From a virus, in the IMG/VR virus record IMGVR_UViG_3300040808_002695, positions 1 through 46,232 of that record: a stretch of 46,232 nt of DNA. The stretch is one strand, 5' to 3'. Shown here in pieces: positions 32,202 through 41,046 of this stretch. The notes beneath the pieces are model-generated. The model saw only the letters and a program-made list of their open reading frames with translations, had not been told where the DNA came from and ran no database searches. How positions within the stretch are numbered: the first letter of the stretch is position 1; every line of letters begins with the position of its first letter. A program made the translations under genes and the position numbers.

Positions 32202-33049
32202 GTCGCGGATATGGCGCACCTGATAATCAGAGCGCGTCCTCTCCTCTGAGTCGTCCTGATTGGGGATGGGGGGATGCGCCTCCGAGCTCATGGGACTCCG
32301 CAGGCTCCGATTATGGTTGGGGCTCGGATCACGGGAGCTCATTCCCCAGTTATCTCGACCTCGTCACTCGAGAGATCGGAGATGATGGAGGATATGAGAT
32401 TATGATCAAGGGTGACTTCCCGCGCCGAGGTGCATCTCTGCGACAGCGCCCGAGCGGTTTCTCCGTCGTTCTTGTCGCTGGGGGATCGGAGTCACCATGT
32501 CACTCAGGGTTATTCGGTCAGGGAGTGTCGTGCTCAACGGATCTTCGCGCTCGAGAGCTGAGGGCCTATTCTCCGCGCCTCGCGACGGGGACGCATACAG
32601 TACGAGTAAGGTACGACGGCACTGAGGAAGATGTAGGATCGATCAGCGTGTATCGGTCATCTCGTTCTCGATCCGCGTATGCTCTCGCGAACACGTTCCC
32701 CAGTGCATACGCCACAGGGCCGCGTACTTTGGAGAGTGAGCCTCTCCTTTCGGGACTCGCGACAGATACGCAGTCTTCGACTCTGCGCACCTTGATTCAC
32801 GCTTTCGGGCAGTCCTTAGATTCGTTCGGCGGACGCGGGGCTGTGACGCGCCTCACCGCAGCCTCCAGCATCGGAGACAGCTCACTCACCGTCGAGTCTA
32901 CGTTAGGGTTCGCAGATCAGGGGAGTCTGTGGATCGACGGCGAAAGATATGCGTATACGGGGCGCACGAGTACCCAGTTCACGGGGCTCGACATCCCCCA
33001 AACTCACAACGTAGGGAGCGCAGTGTCTTATGATCCTCACTCAAACTGA
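32198..33049 (+). CDS. Baseplate-associated beta-rich protein, hypothetical
   Basis: The 283-residue product has a Gly/Ser/Trp-rich N-terminus (DWGWGDAPPSSWDSAG) and a central beta domain (GSESPCHSGLFGQG, THTVRVRYDGTEEDVGSISV). The C-terminal unit (SLTVESTLGFADQGSLWIDG then YTGRTSTQFTGLDIPQTHN) matches a small repeat seen in tail proteins that display a beta wing. The last 20 bp overlap the next gene. Function is unknown. Confidence 0.55.
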   Translation: MSRGYGAPDNQSASSPLSRPDWGWGDAPPSSWDSAGSDYGWGSDHGSSFPSYLDLVTREIGDDGGYEIMIKGDFPRRGASLRQRPSGFSVVLVAGGSESPCHSGLFGQGVSCSTDLRARELRAYSPRLATGTHTVRVRYDGTEEDVGSISVYRSSRSRSAYALANTFPSAYATGPRTLESEPLLSGLATDTQSSTLRTLIHAFGQSLDSFGGRGAVTRLTAASSIGDSSLTVESTLGFADQGSLWIDGERYAYTGRTSTQFTGLDIPQTHNVGSAVSYDPHSN

Positions 33050-33809
33050 GTCCGCGCGACGTGATACTTTGATCACGCGAGCGAGTGACGATGCTCTCGA
33101 CGAGCTCTCCGCATATTACGGGCTCATTCGTCCCTCGTCATATCCTTACTCCGCGTGGCGTGCTTTTCTCGAGACGGTGATCTTTCAGCCTCGAGGAACA
33201 ATGAGCTCTCTCTTTAATGCGCTCTCAGCTATCTTGAAGCCCTGGACTGATCAGACTTCGCGAACTGTGGATATCTCTGCAACGGGTGAGATAGTCGATG
33301 CCTCCATCGACTCAACCGCCTATGCTCACCGATGGATCCGCATCGGAGAAGATCGATATCAATGGGTAGATAGCGTCGATGTAGCAACGAACACCGCGCA
33401 ACTCAACGTGAATGCTTGCGCTTATTGGAGCGCTTGGGATACCGCAGAGAACGGGGTCGAGGTTGCTTGGCTGCCTTTTCACTTCGTCGAACTCGACGGA
33501 GTGATCAAGATTTATATCGACCTCGATCTCATGAGCGTCCCCCCGACGTATCTGCAACCCGCAGGAGTCGCGAGGCCCGCAGGTCAACCTTACGGCGGCC
33601 AATTACTGAACCTCTTGGATCTGGATCCATCAACTCTGGATTATGGAAATCAAACCGAAGGCCCTTATCCTCTCTATCTCCGAGGCGACGCGGCAAGCGG
33701 GATTCTCGGTGATGTTTTCCGTTATCTCATCGCGGGTGGAGTGCGCGTCGAGATCATAGGTCTTTCGTTTGGTGCTTCGATTGGTTACTCTGCGATCTCT
33801 CAGATCTGA
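33030..33809 (+). CDS. Baseplate wedge/tail protein, hypothetical
   Basis: The 259-residue product has a helical N-terminus (DDALDELSAYYGLIRPSSYP, WRAFLETVIFQPRGTMSSLF) resembling P2 gpI or other wedge-end proteins. A beta insertion (WIRIGEDRYQWVDSVDVATN) and a C-terminal domain ending LIAGGVRVEIIGLSFG follow. It is the last gene of the structural block; a promoter for the replication genes lies immediately downstream. No firm family. Confidence 0.5.
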   Translation: MILTQTESARRDTLITRASDDALDELSAYYGLIRPSSYPYSAWRAFLETVIFQPRGTMSSLFNALSAILKPWTDQTSRTVDISATGEIVDASIDSTAYAHRWIRIGEDRYQWVDSVDVATNTAQLNVNACAYWSAWDTAENGVEVAWLPFHFVELDGVIKIYIDLDLMSVPPTYLQPAGVARPAGQPYGGQLLNLLDLDPSTLDYGNQTEGPYPLYLRGDAASGILGDVFRYLIAGGVRVEIIGLSFGASIGYSAISQI

Positions 33810-33820
33810 AATTTGAGGGG

Positions 33821-33849
33821 TTGACGTGGGAGGAGGATCGCGGTAATTC
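33821..33849 (+). promoter_or_regulatory. Promoter of the replication block, TTGACG-N17-TAATTC
   Basis: TTGACG (33821-33826) and TAATTC (33844-33849) are separated by exactly 17 bases in the 79-bp gap between the last baseplate gene and the primase-helicase. It resembles the elements at 40260, 40932 and 3420-3448. Confidence 0.5.
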
Positions 33850-33888
33850 TGAATCACCACACACCTCACCAGAGAGGACCATATATAT

Positions 33889-36800
33889 ATGACTCCAACA
33901 AAAAGACGCACAAGCGCGGATCGTGCGAAAGCACTAGGGCTCGCTGTTTCTCAGCAGAGCGGAACCCCCGCAACGCCGTCTCAAGCAACGCCGTCTCAAG
34001 CAACGCCGTCTCAAGCAACGCCGCCTCAAGAGCGCCGTAGGATCAGCGCGGCTGATCGCATGAGCGCACTAGGGCTCTCCGATACTCCTCAAAGTGTCAG
34101 CTCAGGTCGATTCTTCGCGCGATCACAGGCTCAAGAGGCTTGTGACCTGCTCTCCCATGTATTCGATGAGCCGATTACAGTACTTCATCACCCCTTCGCG
34201 AAGAGCGCGAAAAGTAGGGGAAGTAACGTCGATCATTGGCGAAGGCTGCCGATGGCTGTAGCGCTCACATTGAATCATCCATATGACGGACACACGAATT
34301 ATCTCTCCGTCGATACACTGATCCGTGAAGATGAGCGATCACCCCGTGTGACTCTCGACGCGCTGAAACTGGGAGCTCGGATCGATTATCTTATGTTCGA
34401 TTACGATCTCCCCAAAGCGTCACACGGTGGCAAAGAGCAGATGACTCCCGAGAAGTTCAGGGAGTGCATTCTCAAATATACAGAGCATCCCATCTTGCGA
34501 GGTTGCGTGTTCTACGCGACGCGCGGAGGGTTGCGTGCAGTCACTCGACTCGCGAAACCTTTTCATCTTGATCCCTCGTTGCGGGGTGCTGATTGGTCGG
34601 CGTTCTATGAGCGCCTCCGAAAAAGTCTCCCCGATGAATGGGATCCTGCGTGTAAGGACGCGGGGAGACTCTTCCGCTTACCTTGGGTATTGCGAGCAAA
34701 ATACGACGCAAAGGGAAAGATCCAGAGCACCGAGCCTCAAAACGGTGAGCTTTGGATCCCTGATGAGATCATCCCTTATACATTAACGCCCGAAGACCTC
34801 ACTCAAATCGTAGCCTCATCGACCAAAGGAAGCGAGCGACGAGACGCGGTACAAGGCGATAAGCTCGTTCGTTTCTTCGAGCGCATCAGTCTCCTCGGTG
34901 AACAATACAAATCCATCAATGATCAACCGAGCTACTACGCGACGTGTCCTCTCGCGCATCATCATTCGAGCGACAATGAGACCTCGACTCTCCTACATGC
35001 TGTAGAGGGAGGAGGCTATGTTCTCCGATGTCTTCATGCGACATGCACATCAATCGCTCAAGAGCGCGGAGGCTGGAGAGCTTACCTACAGAGCCAATAC
35101 TCAACAGAGTGGCGCGAGATCGTAGGGCGCGAAGAACTCGATTATTTCTATGATCCCTATGATCATCAACTCTTCGTGGAGCAGGTTGTCGAGATCCTTG
35201 AGGCTCAATATCCCGATAAGATCTTTCGTCGGCACGATGAGATCGCAACGATCGAACGCTCTCCTCATGGGGGAGCTCGGTGGCGAGCTTGGAGCGTCGC
35301 GGATCTCTGCGGTCTCGTTAATCGTGTAGCTCGTTGGTCCCAAGCAGGAAGAGAAGGGGAAACAAAGCGCACCTCGATCCCTGAGCGTATGATCAAGATT
35401 CACATGCTCGCAATCGCTGAAGAGCTCCCACGTTGCGAGACCGCCACCACACTCCCTCCCCTCGATCCCCAAACGCATCAGCCTACGAGATTCAGTGAGG
35501 GTTATTGCCCGATCACGGAAGCGTATTATCTCCCGTCTCCGAACCTCGACCTCGAGAAGCTCAGAGACGCATCGACGCGACGACTCACGTTGAACGATGC
35601 AATCAACGCTTACACGGATCTCATTGATCTTTATTATGATTTCCCTTGGAGGCACAAAAAACACCGCGTTCTCGCCGCTGCCGTTGCGATGACCGTCGCT
35701 CTCCGCCGAAGCGTTGACGTCGCTCCTCTGGTGTTCGTGAGTGCGAATAACAAGGGAGCAGGAAAAACGAAGATGCTCAGTGCCGCGAGCGCCTCCGTTC
35801 ATGGTCATACGCCTCCCCTCAGCTCACTCCCGCATCGTGAAGAGGAACTCAAAAAGCACCTCGACTCTCTCGTTCATAGCGACGCAGACTTCTGCGTCTT
35901 CGATAACGTGAGCTCACGAATCGGCGGGGCTGTGTTGGATGCGTTCATCACTTCACCTCTGCATAGTTATCGACCGCTCGGGAACACAGATATCCGCGTT
36001 TCTCCGAACCGCGTTTTTCTAGGTGGCACAGGAAACAACGCGACACTCGGCGGAGACACAGACCGCCGAACACTGATGATCCGACTCGTCACTGAGCTTG
36101 AAGACCCCAGCACGCGCACAGGTTTTCGGTTCCCCGATTTGATCGGTGAGGCGAAGTCACGAGTAACCCGCACATGGTGCTCGATCATCACTCTCCTGCG
36201 TGCATGGCGCGAAGTCGCACAGCACGCCGATCAAGAAGCCGTTCGCCACAAAGCGAGACCCTTCGGATCCTTTGAGGAGTGGAGCTCACTGATTCGAGAT
36301 CCGCTGATGTGGATCACCTCGATCACTGAAGGAGAGATGATCGACGTAGTCGCGCTATCTCGGGAAGAGGTGGACACAGCTCAAGAAGATAATCGTACGG
36401 AGCTCTTCGGGATCTTGTGGAACTGGCAGGAGACGCGCACGAGTAAAGATCGCTCATGGACTTCTAAGGATCTGTTTCGCGATGTTAAACGCGCGATGGA
36501 GGATGATGACGAAGACTCAGACCTTGCGAGCATCGGAGAGTCGTTACCTCGATTTACGTTGCAACGCCTATCTAAGCTCATCAGCTCACGGAGAGATCAA
36601 GTGAGTGAGGGATTGAAGCTAGGACATAAGAAAGTGAAGGGTACACAGAGATGGATCATAACTCCAGTCGACGGAGCACCCAAGACCCCGAGCCCGAAGC
36701 CTCCTGAGACTCCGAACGTAGATCCCTTCAAAGCTTCGAGCCCCGAGCCTCCACCCCAAGCACCTCGAGAGCGAGCTGAGGAGCTCCCCGTGATCTCATG

Positions 36801-37473
36801 GAGCGCTTGCGACATAGGATCCGCGTATGACGTACCTGATCGACTGATCACCGCGCGACCTCAGTATGAGGGACTACGTAAGCGTTGCGAGTTTCTTAAA
36901 GGATATACGTGCTCACGTACGCGAATAGATTGTGAGTACATGGGAGTAGATGGACTCGCGGATGCAGGGATCTCTCAAGCGGTCGCGGATGCACTCGTCG
37001 AGGGGATGGAGAGCGCGATTCAGGAGATTGATGCTCCTCCGCTCATCGCACTAGAGAGCCTCGATCACCCGAAAGCGCTTGAGATCATCGCGGCAGAGTT
37101 CGCGGTACGCACGACGCAAGGGCTCATCAGTGATCGCCTCAATAAAGAGAATGTGCCTCCTCCTAATGGGAGACGCTGGACCTCTCAGAAGGTGGGCCTC
37201 GTCGCGCGACGCAACCAAATTACACGCCCCACGAAAACACAAGCCACGAAAGCCGAGACTATTCTGAGAGAACATGGACACTGGGAAGGCTACTGGCCCG
37301 ACTCACATCCCCTCGTCACTCCGTCATGTGAGGGAGAGGGACGCACGATCACTCAACACGGACACAGAAAAGCCGACTCCTCGGCGATTCTCTCCGCGTT
37401 GTTTGGCTCAGAGATCAACTGTGGTCAAGCGTTTATGAGACGCTTAGATCTGACTGAAGCGGACGACGAATGA
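33889..37473 (+). CDS. Primase-helicase, large multidomain replication protein
   Basis: This is a 1194-residue protein. A disordered N-terminus carries a 15-bp/5-residue tandem repeat (SQATP, about 31-45) and two short RxSA(A)DRxxALGL motifs (about 8-18, 51-63). IDYLMFDYDLP with D171 and D173 fits the metal site of an archaeo-eukaryotic-type primase. A CHC2-like zinc set follows at about 353-387 (CPLAHHH...CLHATC). An ATPase domain has NKGAGKT (about 621-627) and Walker B DADFCVFDN (about 665). The C-terminal portion ends with a segment (about 1063-1108, ISDRLNKENVPPPNGRRWTS) resembling the DNA-binding recombinase domain of serine integrases. It would prime and unwind phage DNA. AGAGGA precedes the ATG at a rather long spacing. 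The primase label is less certain than the ATPase. Confidence 0.72.
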   Translation: MTPTKRRTSADRAKALGLAVSQQSGTPATPSQATPSQATPSQATPPQERRRISAADRMSALGLSDTPQSVSSGRFFARSQAQEACDLLSHVFDEPITVLHHPFAKSAKSRGSNVDHWRRLPMAVALTLNHPYDGHTNYLSVDTLIREDERSPRVTLDALKLGARIDYLMFDYDLPKASHGGKEQMTPEKFRECILKYTEHPILRGCVFYATRGGLRAVTRLAKPFHLDPSLRGADWSAFYERLRKSLPDEWDPACKDAGRLFRLPWVLRAKYDAKGKIQSTEPQNGELWIPDEIIPYTLTPEDLTQIVASSTKGSERRDAVQGDKLVRFFERISLLGEQYKSINDQPSYYATCPLAHHHSSDNETSTLLHAVEGGGYVLRCLHATCTSIAQERGGWRAYLQSQYSTEWREIVGREELDYFYDPYDHQLFVEQVVEILEAQYPDKIFRRHDEIATIERSPHGGARWRAWSVADLCGLVNRVARWSQAGREGETKRTSIPERMIKIHMLAIAEELPRCETATTLPPLDPQTHQPTRFSEGYCPITEAYYLPSPNLDLEKLRDASTRRLTLNDAINAYTDLIDLYYDFPWRHKKHRVLAAAVAMTVALRRSVDVAPLVFVSANNKGAGKTKMLSAASASVHGHTPPLSSLPHREEELKKHLDSLVHSDADFCVFDNVSSRIGGAVLDAFITSPLHSYRPLGNTDIRVSPNRVFLGGTGNNATLGGDTDRRTLMIRLVTELEDPSTRTGFRFPDLIGEAKSRVTRTWCSIITLLRAWREVAQHADQEAVRHKARPFGSFEEWSSLIRDPLMWITSITEGEMIDVVALSREEVDTAQEDNRTELFGILWNWQETRTSKDRSWTSKDLFRDVKRAMEDDDEDSDLASIGESLPRFTLQRLSKLISSRRDQVSEGLKLGHKKVKGTQRWIITPVDGAPKTPSPKPPETPNVDPFKASSPEPPPQAPRERAEELPVISWSACDIGSAYDVPDRLITARPQYEGLRKRCEFLKGYTCSRTRIDCEYMGVDGLADAGISQAVADALVEGMESAIQEIDAPPLIALESLDHPKALEIIAAEFAVRTTQGLISDRLNKENVPPPNGRRWTSQKVGLVARRNQITRPTKTQATKAETILREHGHWEGYWPDSHPLVTPSCEGEGRTITQHGHRKADSSAILSALFGSEINCGQAFMRRLDLTEADDE

Positions 37474-38591
37474 AGCACGTCTCCGCGTCACAAATCACCA
37501 CGTTCAGGGACTGCTCCCGCAAGTGGTACTTCGATAAGATCGTCAAGCTCCCGCGCACGAGTACCGCCGCAACTGAGCTAGGCTCTCAGGTGCACGAGGA
37601 GCTCGAGAACTGGTTGAGGGAAGGTCGTGCTTTCTCGGATTCGCTCGCGGGACACATAGCACAAAGTGGCGTGCATCTCCTTCCCCGAGATCAGCCTGTA
37701 CACATCGAGCTCTCACTCGAGGACCACCTACCTATCAAGGACTCTCCCGTGAAGGTGGTCGGTTTCATCGATGCCTTGTACCCCGCGATGAGCATGATTC
37801 TTGATCACAAGACGAGCTCAAATCGACGATACACGAAGACCGAGAGAGAGCTCGCAAACAACGTTCAGTTGATGCTATATGCGAAAGCGTGGCTCGATCA
37901 CTCTCATCAAGAGCATGTCACGGTGACACATGTTTACTATGGCACGAAGGGCGCTCGATGGTCGCACCGCGTAGAGGCGACTGTGACGCGGGATCACGTT
38001 GAGAAACAATGGATCGGGATCCGCCGAACCATTGAGGAGATGATGCACGCATCACAGGCTCCGAACGCGGGCATCGTCAACCCGAATTATCAATCATGTG
38101 AGAAGTACGGCGGTTGTCCTTACGCTGGCGAATGCTTTCACGCTGACCGACACACCCCCCACGAACCTACAGAGGAAGTTAATAATATGACCCCAGAAGA
38201 ACGAATGAAGGCTCTCGGCCTCGATGCCCCTGCACCTGCACCTAAACCTACTCAGCCTTTCAGCGCTCCCGAGCCTCAACCGTCTCAACCGTCTCAACGA
38301 CAAGGTACACGGATCTTGTATGTCGGGTGTCTCCCCCTCAAGGGAGCGCGGCAACCGCCCGTCGTCGCGACCGAGCATTTCAGTGCTTTGATCAAGCGCC
38401 TATGTATGGAGCTCAAAGTGCCTCACTTGGGCCTCGCGCCCTACGGCAAAGGCTGGGCCATGCTCGCGGGAGCAGTCAGCGCTGAAGGTTGGGACGGTGG
38501 AGCATTGTATCTTGACCCGATATCGAAAGAGTATGAACACCTCATTACTCCGCTCACTGAACTCGCGGACGTGGTGATTCGGCGTGTATGA
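37470..38591 (+). CDS. Cas4/RecB-like PD-(D/E)XK nuclease with C-terminal extension
   Basis: The 373-residue product opens SASQITTFRDCSRKWYF. G38-x3-H42 (GSQVHEELE), GFIDAL with D101, ILDHKTS with D112 and K114, and QLMLYA (Q133) follow. These are the full set of RecB-family nuclease residues. Cys15 plus Cys210, Cys216 and Cys222 fit the four-Cys iron-sulfur cluster of Cas4/AddB-type enzymes, with unusual 5-residue spacings. A linker contains PEERMKALGLDA, like the ALGL motifs of the primase-helicase. A 90-residue C-terminal domain (TRILYVGCLPLKGARQPPVV onward) is not recognised. It overlaps both neighbours by 4 bp and probably processes DNA ends during recombination or replication. Confidence 0.85.
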   Translation: MKHVSASQITTFRDCSRKWYFDKIVKLPRTSTAATELGSQVHEELENWLREGRAFSDSLAGHIAQSGVHLLPRDQPVHIELSLEDHLPIKDSPVKVVGFIDALYPAMSMILDHKTSSNRRYTKTERELANNVQLMLYAKAWLDHSHQEHVTVTHVYYGTKGARWSHRVEATVTRDHVEKQWIGIRRTIEEMMHASQAPNAGIVNPNYQSCEKYGGCPYAGECFHADRHTPHEPTEEVNNMTPEERMKALGLDAPAPAPKPTQPFSAPEPQPSQPSQRQGTRILYVGCLPLKGARQPPVVATEHFSALIKRLCMELKVPHLGLAPYGKGWAMLAGAVSAEGWDGGALYLDPISKEYEHLITPLTELADVVIRRV

Positions 38592-40246
38592 TCGAGCTAG
38601 AGCGGCTTAGAGAACTCCCTCTCGAGAGTGAAGTCGATGGAGCGCAGTATGTTGATCAGCTGACGCGCATGTTCTCCAAGCACCCCGAAGCACCTCGGAT
38701 GACCTTGAGACCGCTTCAGGCGGCGATGCTCGTTCAAGCTGTGCGAGCAGATGGACTCGTAGCGCTCGCGGGATGCGGGAGCGGGAAGACACTCACCTCT
38801 CTCCTTCTCCCGCTGATTCTTGGAGCTGAGAGACCTCTGCTCATTCTCCCCGCGAGTATGCGAGCGCAGAACCTGAGTGATCAACGAGAATACGCGGAAG
38901 CCTGGAGTCTGAGACCCGTTGAGATCATGAGCTATGAGTCGATCAGCTCGCCAAAGCAACAAGCTGTTCTCGATGAGATGCAGCCTGACCTCATCATATG
39001 CGATGAGGCTCATTATCTCCGCAACCTCAAGAGCGCCCGAGTCCGTCGCATCGAAGCTTATTTGTTGAAAAGCAAAGCGCGTTTCTGCGCACTCTCGGGA
39101 ACGCTCGTCTCTCGGAGTCTGCGGGAATATGCGCATACCCTTAATTGGGCGCTGAAAATGTGGTCTCCGTTGCCTCGCTCGAATGCTTTGATCGAAGTAT
39201 GGGCGCGAGTGATCGAGGAGGGTGATGCGCCACAGGATCAAAGAGCATGGGTCGATGAGCGCCTCCCCCCTGGGCCATCGCTCGAAGATCGATTTCATCA
39301 TCGTTTGAGAGGATCTCGGGGAGTTGTGATCTCGAGTGATGAGAGAGTCTCGGCGTCTCTCGTTTTTGAGCGTCGGAAGTTCAAACTCTCCGACAACCTG
39401 AAGACGAGTATCTCTCGGTTATTGGCGACTCAAGACGTCGTATCCGCAACACATGAGATCGTTGACGAGCAAACCGTTGATATGATGTTGCGCTCATCTG
39501 CGTTGTGGTCGCCACAAGATGCCATTTATTCGAGAGTATGGGCTCAGATGCTCATGGGTTGCGTGTATGTTTGGGAGTGGGGAAATCGAGCCCCTGATCA
39601 CGAGTGGGTCGAGGCTCGACGGGGCTGGGGAGCTGCTGTTCGTCATGTCCTCGACTCGGGGCGATACGACTCTGAGGCGCTGCTCAAACGAGATCTCCGA
39701 GCGGGACGCTACACATCCCCGCGCATCGTCGAAGCACTCTCTCGATGGGATGCCGTCGCAGACCGTGAGCCCCCCAATACTGAAGTTGTGTGGGTCGATG
39801 AATCTTGGGTCCGTGATGTGGTCGCTTGGGCTCATGCTCAAAAGCAACCGCCCATCATATGGGTTCAGCTCCGAGCGGTAGCGGAGAAGCTGAAAGAGCT
39901 TTCGGGGTTCGCCTCCTATGGTAGCGGGGCCGAAGACGCTCAAAAACTCAACGATGCTCGGGAGACTGCTCATCCTTGTATCATGAGCATCGCGGCTCAC
40001 GGTACAGGGAAGAACCTTCAGGCCTGGGAAAATCAGATCGTCGCGCATCCCCTCAGCCATCCCGCACGATGGGAGCAAATGGTCGCGAGGACACACCGAA
40101 ACGGACAAACAGCGGACTCTGTACGCGTCCATTATTACTCACATCAACTCTTTGGTCGGGCGCTACGTAAAGCCCGAAACGACGCACAATATATTTATGA
40201 GACGACAGGGCAAGAACAACGCCTCATTTATGCTGATTGGAATTAA
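38588..40246 (+). CDS. SF2 (SNF2-like) DNA helicase/translocase
   Basis: The 552-residue protein has RPLQ (41-44, the region before motif I), AGCGSGKT (Walker A, to about residue 68), LIICDEAHYLRN (DEAH box at 139-142), CALSGT (motif III) and WEQMVARTHRNGQTADSV (motif VI, about 495-510). The last is close to the SNF2 form. All catalytic motifs appear intact. A 200-residue helical insertion separates the two RecA-like halves. It is the third gene in the primase-nuclease-helicase operon and ends 105 bp before the SSB-like gene. It may unwind forks or remodel recombination intermediates with the nuclease. Confidence 0.85.
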   Translation: MIELERLRELPLESEVDGAQYVDQLTRMFSKHPEAPRMTLRPLQAAMLVQAVRADGLVALAGCGSGKTLTSLLLPLILGAERPLLILPASMRAQNLSDQREYAEAWSLRPVEIMSYESISSPKQQAVLDEMQPDLIICDEAHYLRNLKSARVRRIEAYLLKSKARFCALSGTLVSRSLREYAHTLNWALKMWSPLPRSNALIEVWARVIEEGDAPQDQRAWVDERLPPGPSLEDRFHHRLRGSRGVVISSDERVSASLVFERRKFKLSDNLKTSISRLLATQDVVSATHEIVDEQTVDMMLRSSALWSPQDAIYSRVWAQMLMGCVYVWEWGNRAPDHEWVEARRGWGAAVRHVLDSGRYDSEALLKRDLRAGRYTSPRIVEALSRWDAVADREPPNTEVVWVDESWVRDVVAWAHAQKQPPIIWVQLRAVAEKLKELSGFASYGSGAEDAQKLNDARETAHPCIMSIAAHGTGKNLQAWENQIVAHPLSHPARWEQMVARTHRNGQTADSVRVHYYSHQLFGRALRKARNDAQYIYETTGQEQRLIYADWN

Positions 40247-40259
40247 ATGTAAAAAGCGG

Positions 40260-40288
40260 TTGACATATTAGACCGCGTCTACTATCCC
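40260..40288 (+). promoter_or_regulatory. Promoter of the SSB-like gene, TTGACA-N17-TATCCC
   Basis: A perfect TTGACA (40260-40265) lies 17 bases before TATCCC (40283-40288). The dyad GCGGT (40256-40260) and ACCGC (40272-40276) flanks the -35 box and may be an operator. Confidence 0.55.
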
Positions 40289-40297
40289 TGAAGAGTC

Positions 40298-40312
40298 GGC
40301 TCATCCTGAGCC
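40298..40312 (+). promoter_or_regulatory. Small hairpin at the start of the SSB-like mRNA
   Basis: GGCTCA-TCC-TGAGCC is a perfect six-base stem with a three-base loop a few bases after the expected transcription start. Such 5' hairpins often protect phage mRNAs from decay. Confidence 0.45.
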
Positions 40313-40351
40313 ACAACAACGAACAACGAACAAAGATCACGGAGAAACGAA

Positions 40352-40912
40352 ATGACCTTTGACATCAATAAATATGCTGCTGAAATTGCGAACGCTGAGT
40401 TCGACCGAGTGGACCGCGAGTTCTTGGAGCCTGGCTCTCACATCATCGAGATCCAAGGTACTGTGTGCGTGAACTCGAGCAACACAGGAAACGACCTCAT
40501 TATCCTTGAGGGTGTCATCGTGTCCTCGAATACAATGGCTAATCGCGAACTCGTAAAGCACATCTGGCAACTCTCAGGCTGTGAGAAGTGGAAAACGCAA
40601 CGCAACCTGAACCAACTGAAAACAGTGGTCGTCGCAACGCTACCTCCTGAGATTGACACAAGCAAAGTTACGCCCGACATCGTCGCAAAGGCATTCAATG
40701 AAGATCAACTCTTCGGAGCTTGGCTGAAGGTGATCGTGAAAAAGAAGACCAGTAAACAAGGCAAAGAATATCTCGATTACTCGTTCGTGCGATGCGAGCA
40801 ACCCGAGGTAACTCCCGAAGAGGCTCAAGAAGAGTTACCGAACAACGGGTGGCCTACGGGCGACGCGCAGGGTTCCGACGACGACGAATCTCAAGGGAAT
40901 ATCCCGTTCTGA
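40352..40912 (+). CDS. SSB-like protein with acidic C-terminal tip
   Basis: The 186-residue product has a small beta-rich body (HIIEIQGTVCVNSSNTGND, LIILEGVIVSS, GAWLKVIVKKKTSK) resembling the DUF669 type of phage protein found beside replication genes. An acidic disordered tail follows and ends in DDDESQGNIPF. An acidic stretch closing in I-P-F is the signature of bacterial SSB C-termini, the peptide that recruits partner proteins. A single-strand-binding or partner-recruiting function is inferred. The start has GGAG upstream and its own promoter at 40260. Confidence 0.7.
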   Translation: MTFDINKYAAEIANAEFDRVDREFLEPGSHIIEIQGTVCVNSSNTGNDLIILEGVIVSSNTMANRELVKHIWQLSGCEKWKTQRNLNQLKTVVVATLPPEIDTSKVTPDIVAKAFNEDQLFGAWLKVIVKKKTSKQGKEYLDYSFVRCEQPEVTPEEAQEELPNNGWPTGDAQGSDDDESQGNIPF

Positions 40913-40931
40913 GAATCGCTGAGAAAAGCCG

Positions 40932-40960
40932 TTGACAGCGTTTTGAAAACACTGTATTCA
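40932..40960 (+). promoter_or_regulatory. Promoter upstream of DNA polymerase, TTGACA-N17-TATTCA
   Basis: TTGACA (40932-40937) and TATTCA (40955-40960) are 17 bases apart. The expected start is near 40967, about 105 bases before the polymerase start codon, and a terminator lies in between. Confidence 0.5.
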
Positions 40961-40997
40961 ACACACACAGCACGAGCCTCTCGGTCTCTGTGTGTGT
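40961..40997 (+). repeat. Inverted repeat of ACACACACAG and CTGTGTGTGT
   Basis: A 10-bp perfect inverted repeat (40961-40970 and 40988-40997) sits right after the polymerase promoter -10. It may be an operator, or form a hairpin in transcripts entering from the SSB-like gene. The right arm continues as a GT run. Confidence 0.6.
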
Positions 40998-41011
40998 GTG
41001 TTGGTAATGAG

Positions 41012-41046
41012 CCCTCGGTGTCGAAGATGCCGAGGGTTTCATTTTT
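41012..41046 (+). terminator. Intrinsic terminator or attenuator in the polymerase leader
   Basis: CCCTCGG (41012-41018) pairs with CCGAGGG (41030-41036) around an 11-base loop and is followed by TTTCATTTTT. This is a good intrinsic terminator shape. It would end SSB-like transcripts and also stop RNAs from the promoter at 40932 before the polymerase gene. An upstream CTCGG at 40980-40984 could pair with the right arm instead, making an anti-terminator possible. Confidence 0.65.

Noticed and set aside
35101-35808. 235-residue minus-strand frame inside the primase-helicase
   Set aside because: It lies opposite a region encoding Walker motifs in the + strand and has no ribosome-binding site or family signature.
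38597-40132. Long minus-strand frames opposite the SF2 helicase
   Set aside because: The + strand has all the helicase motifs; these frames reflect codon bias in GC-rich DNA.
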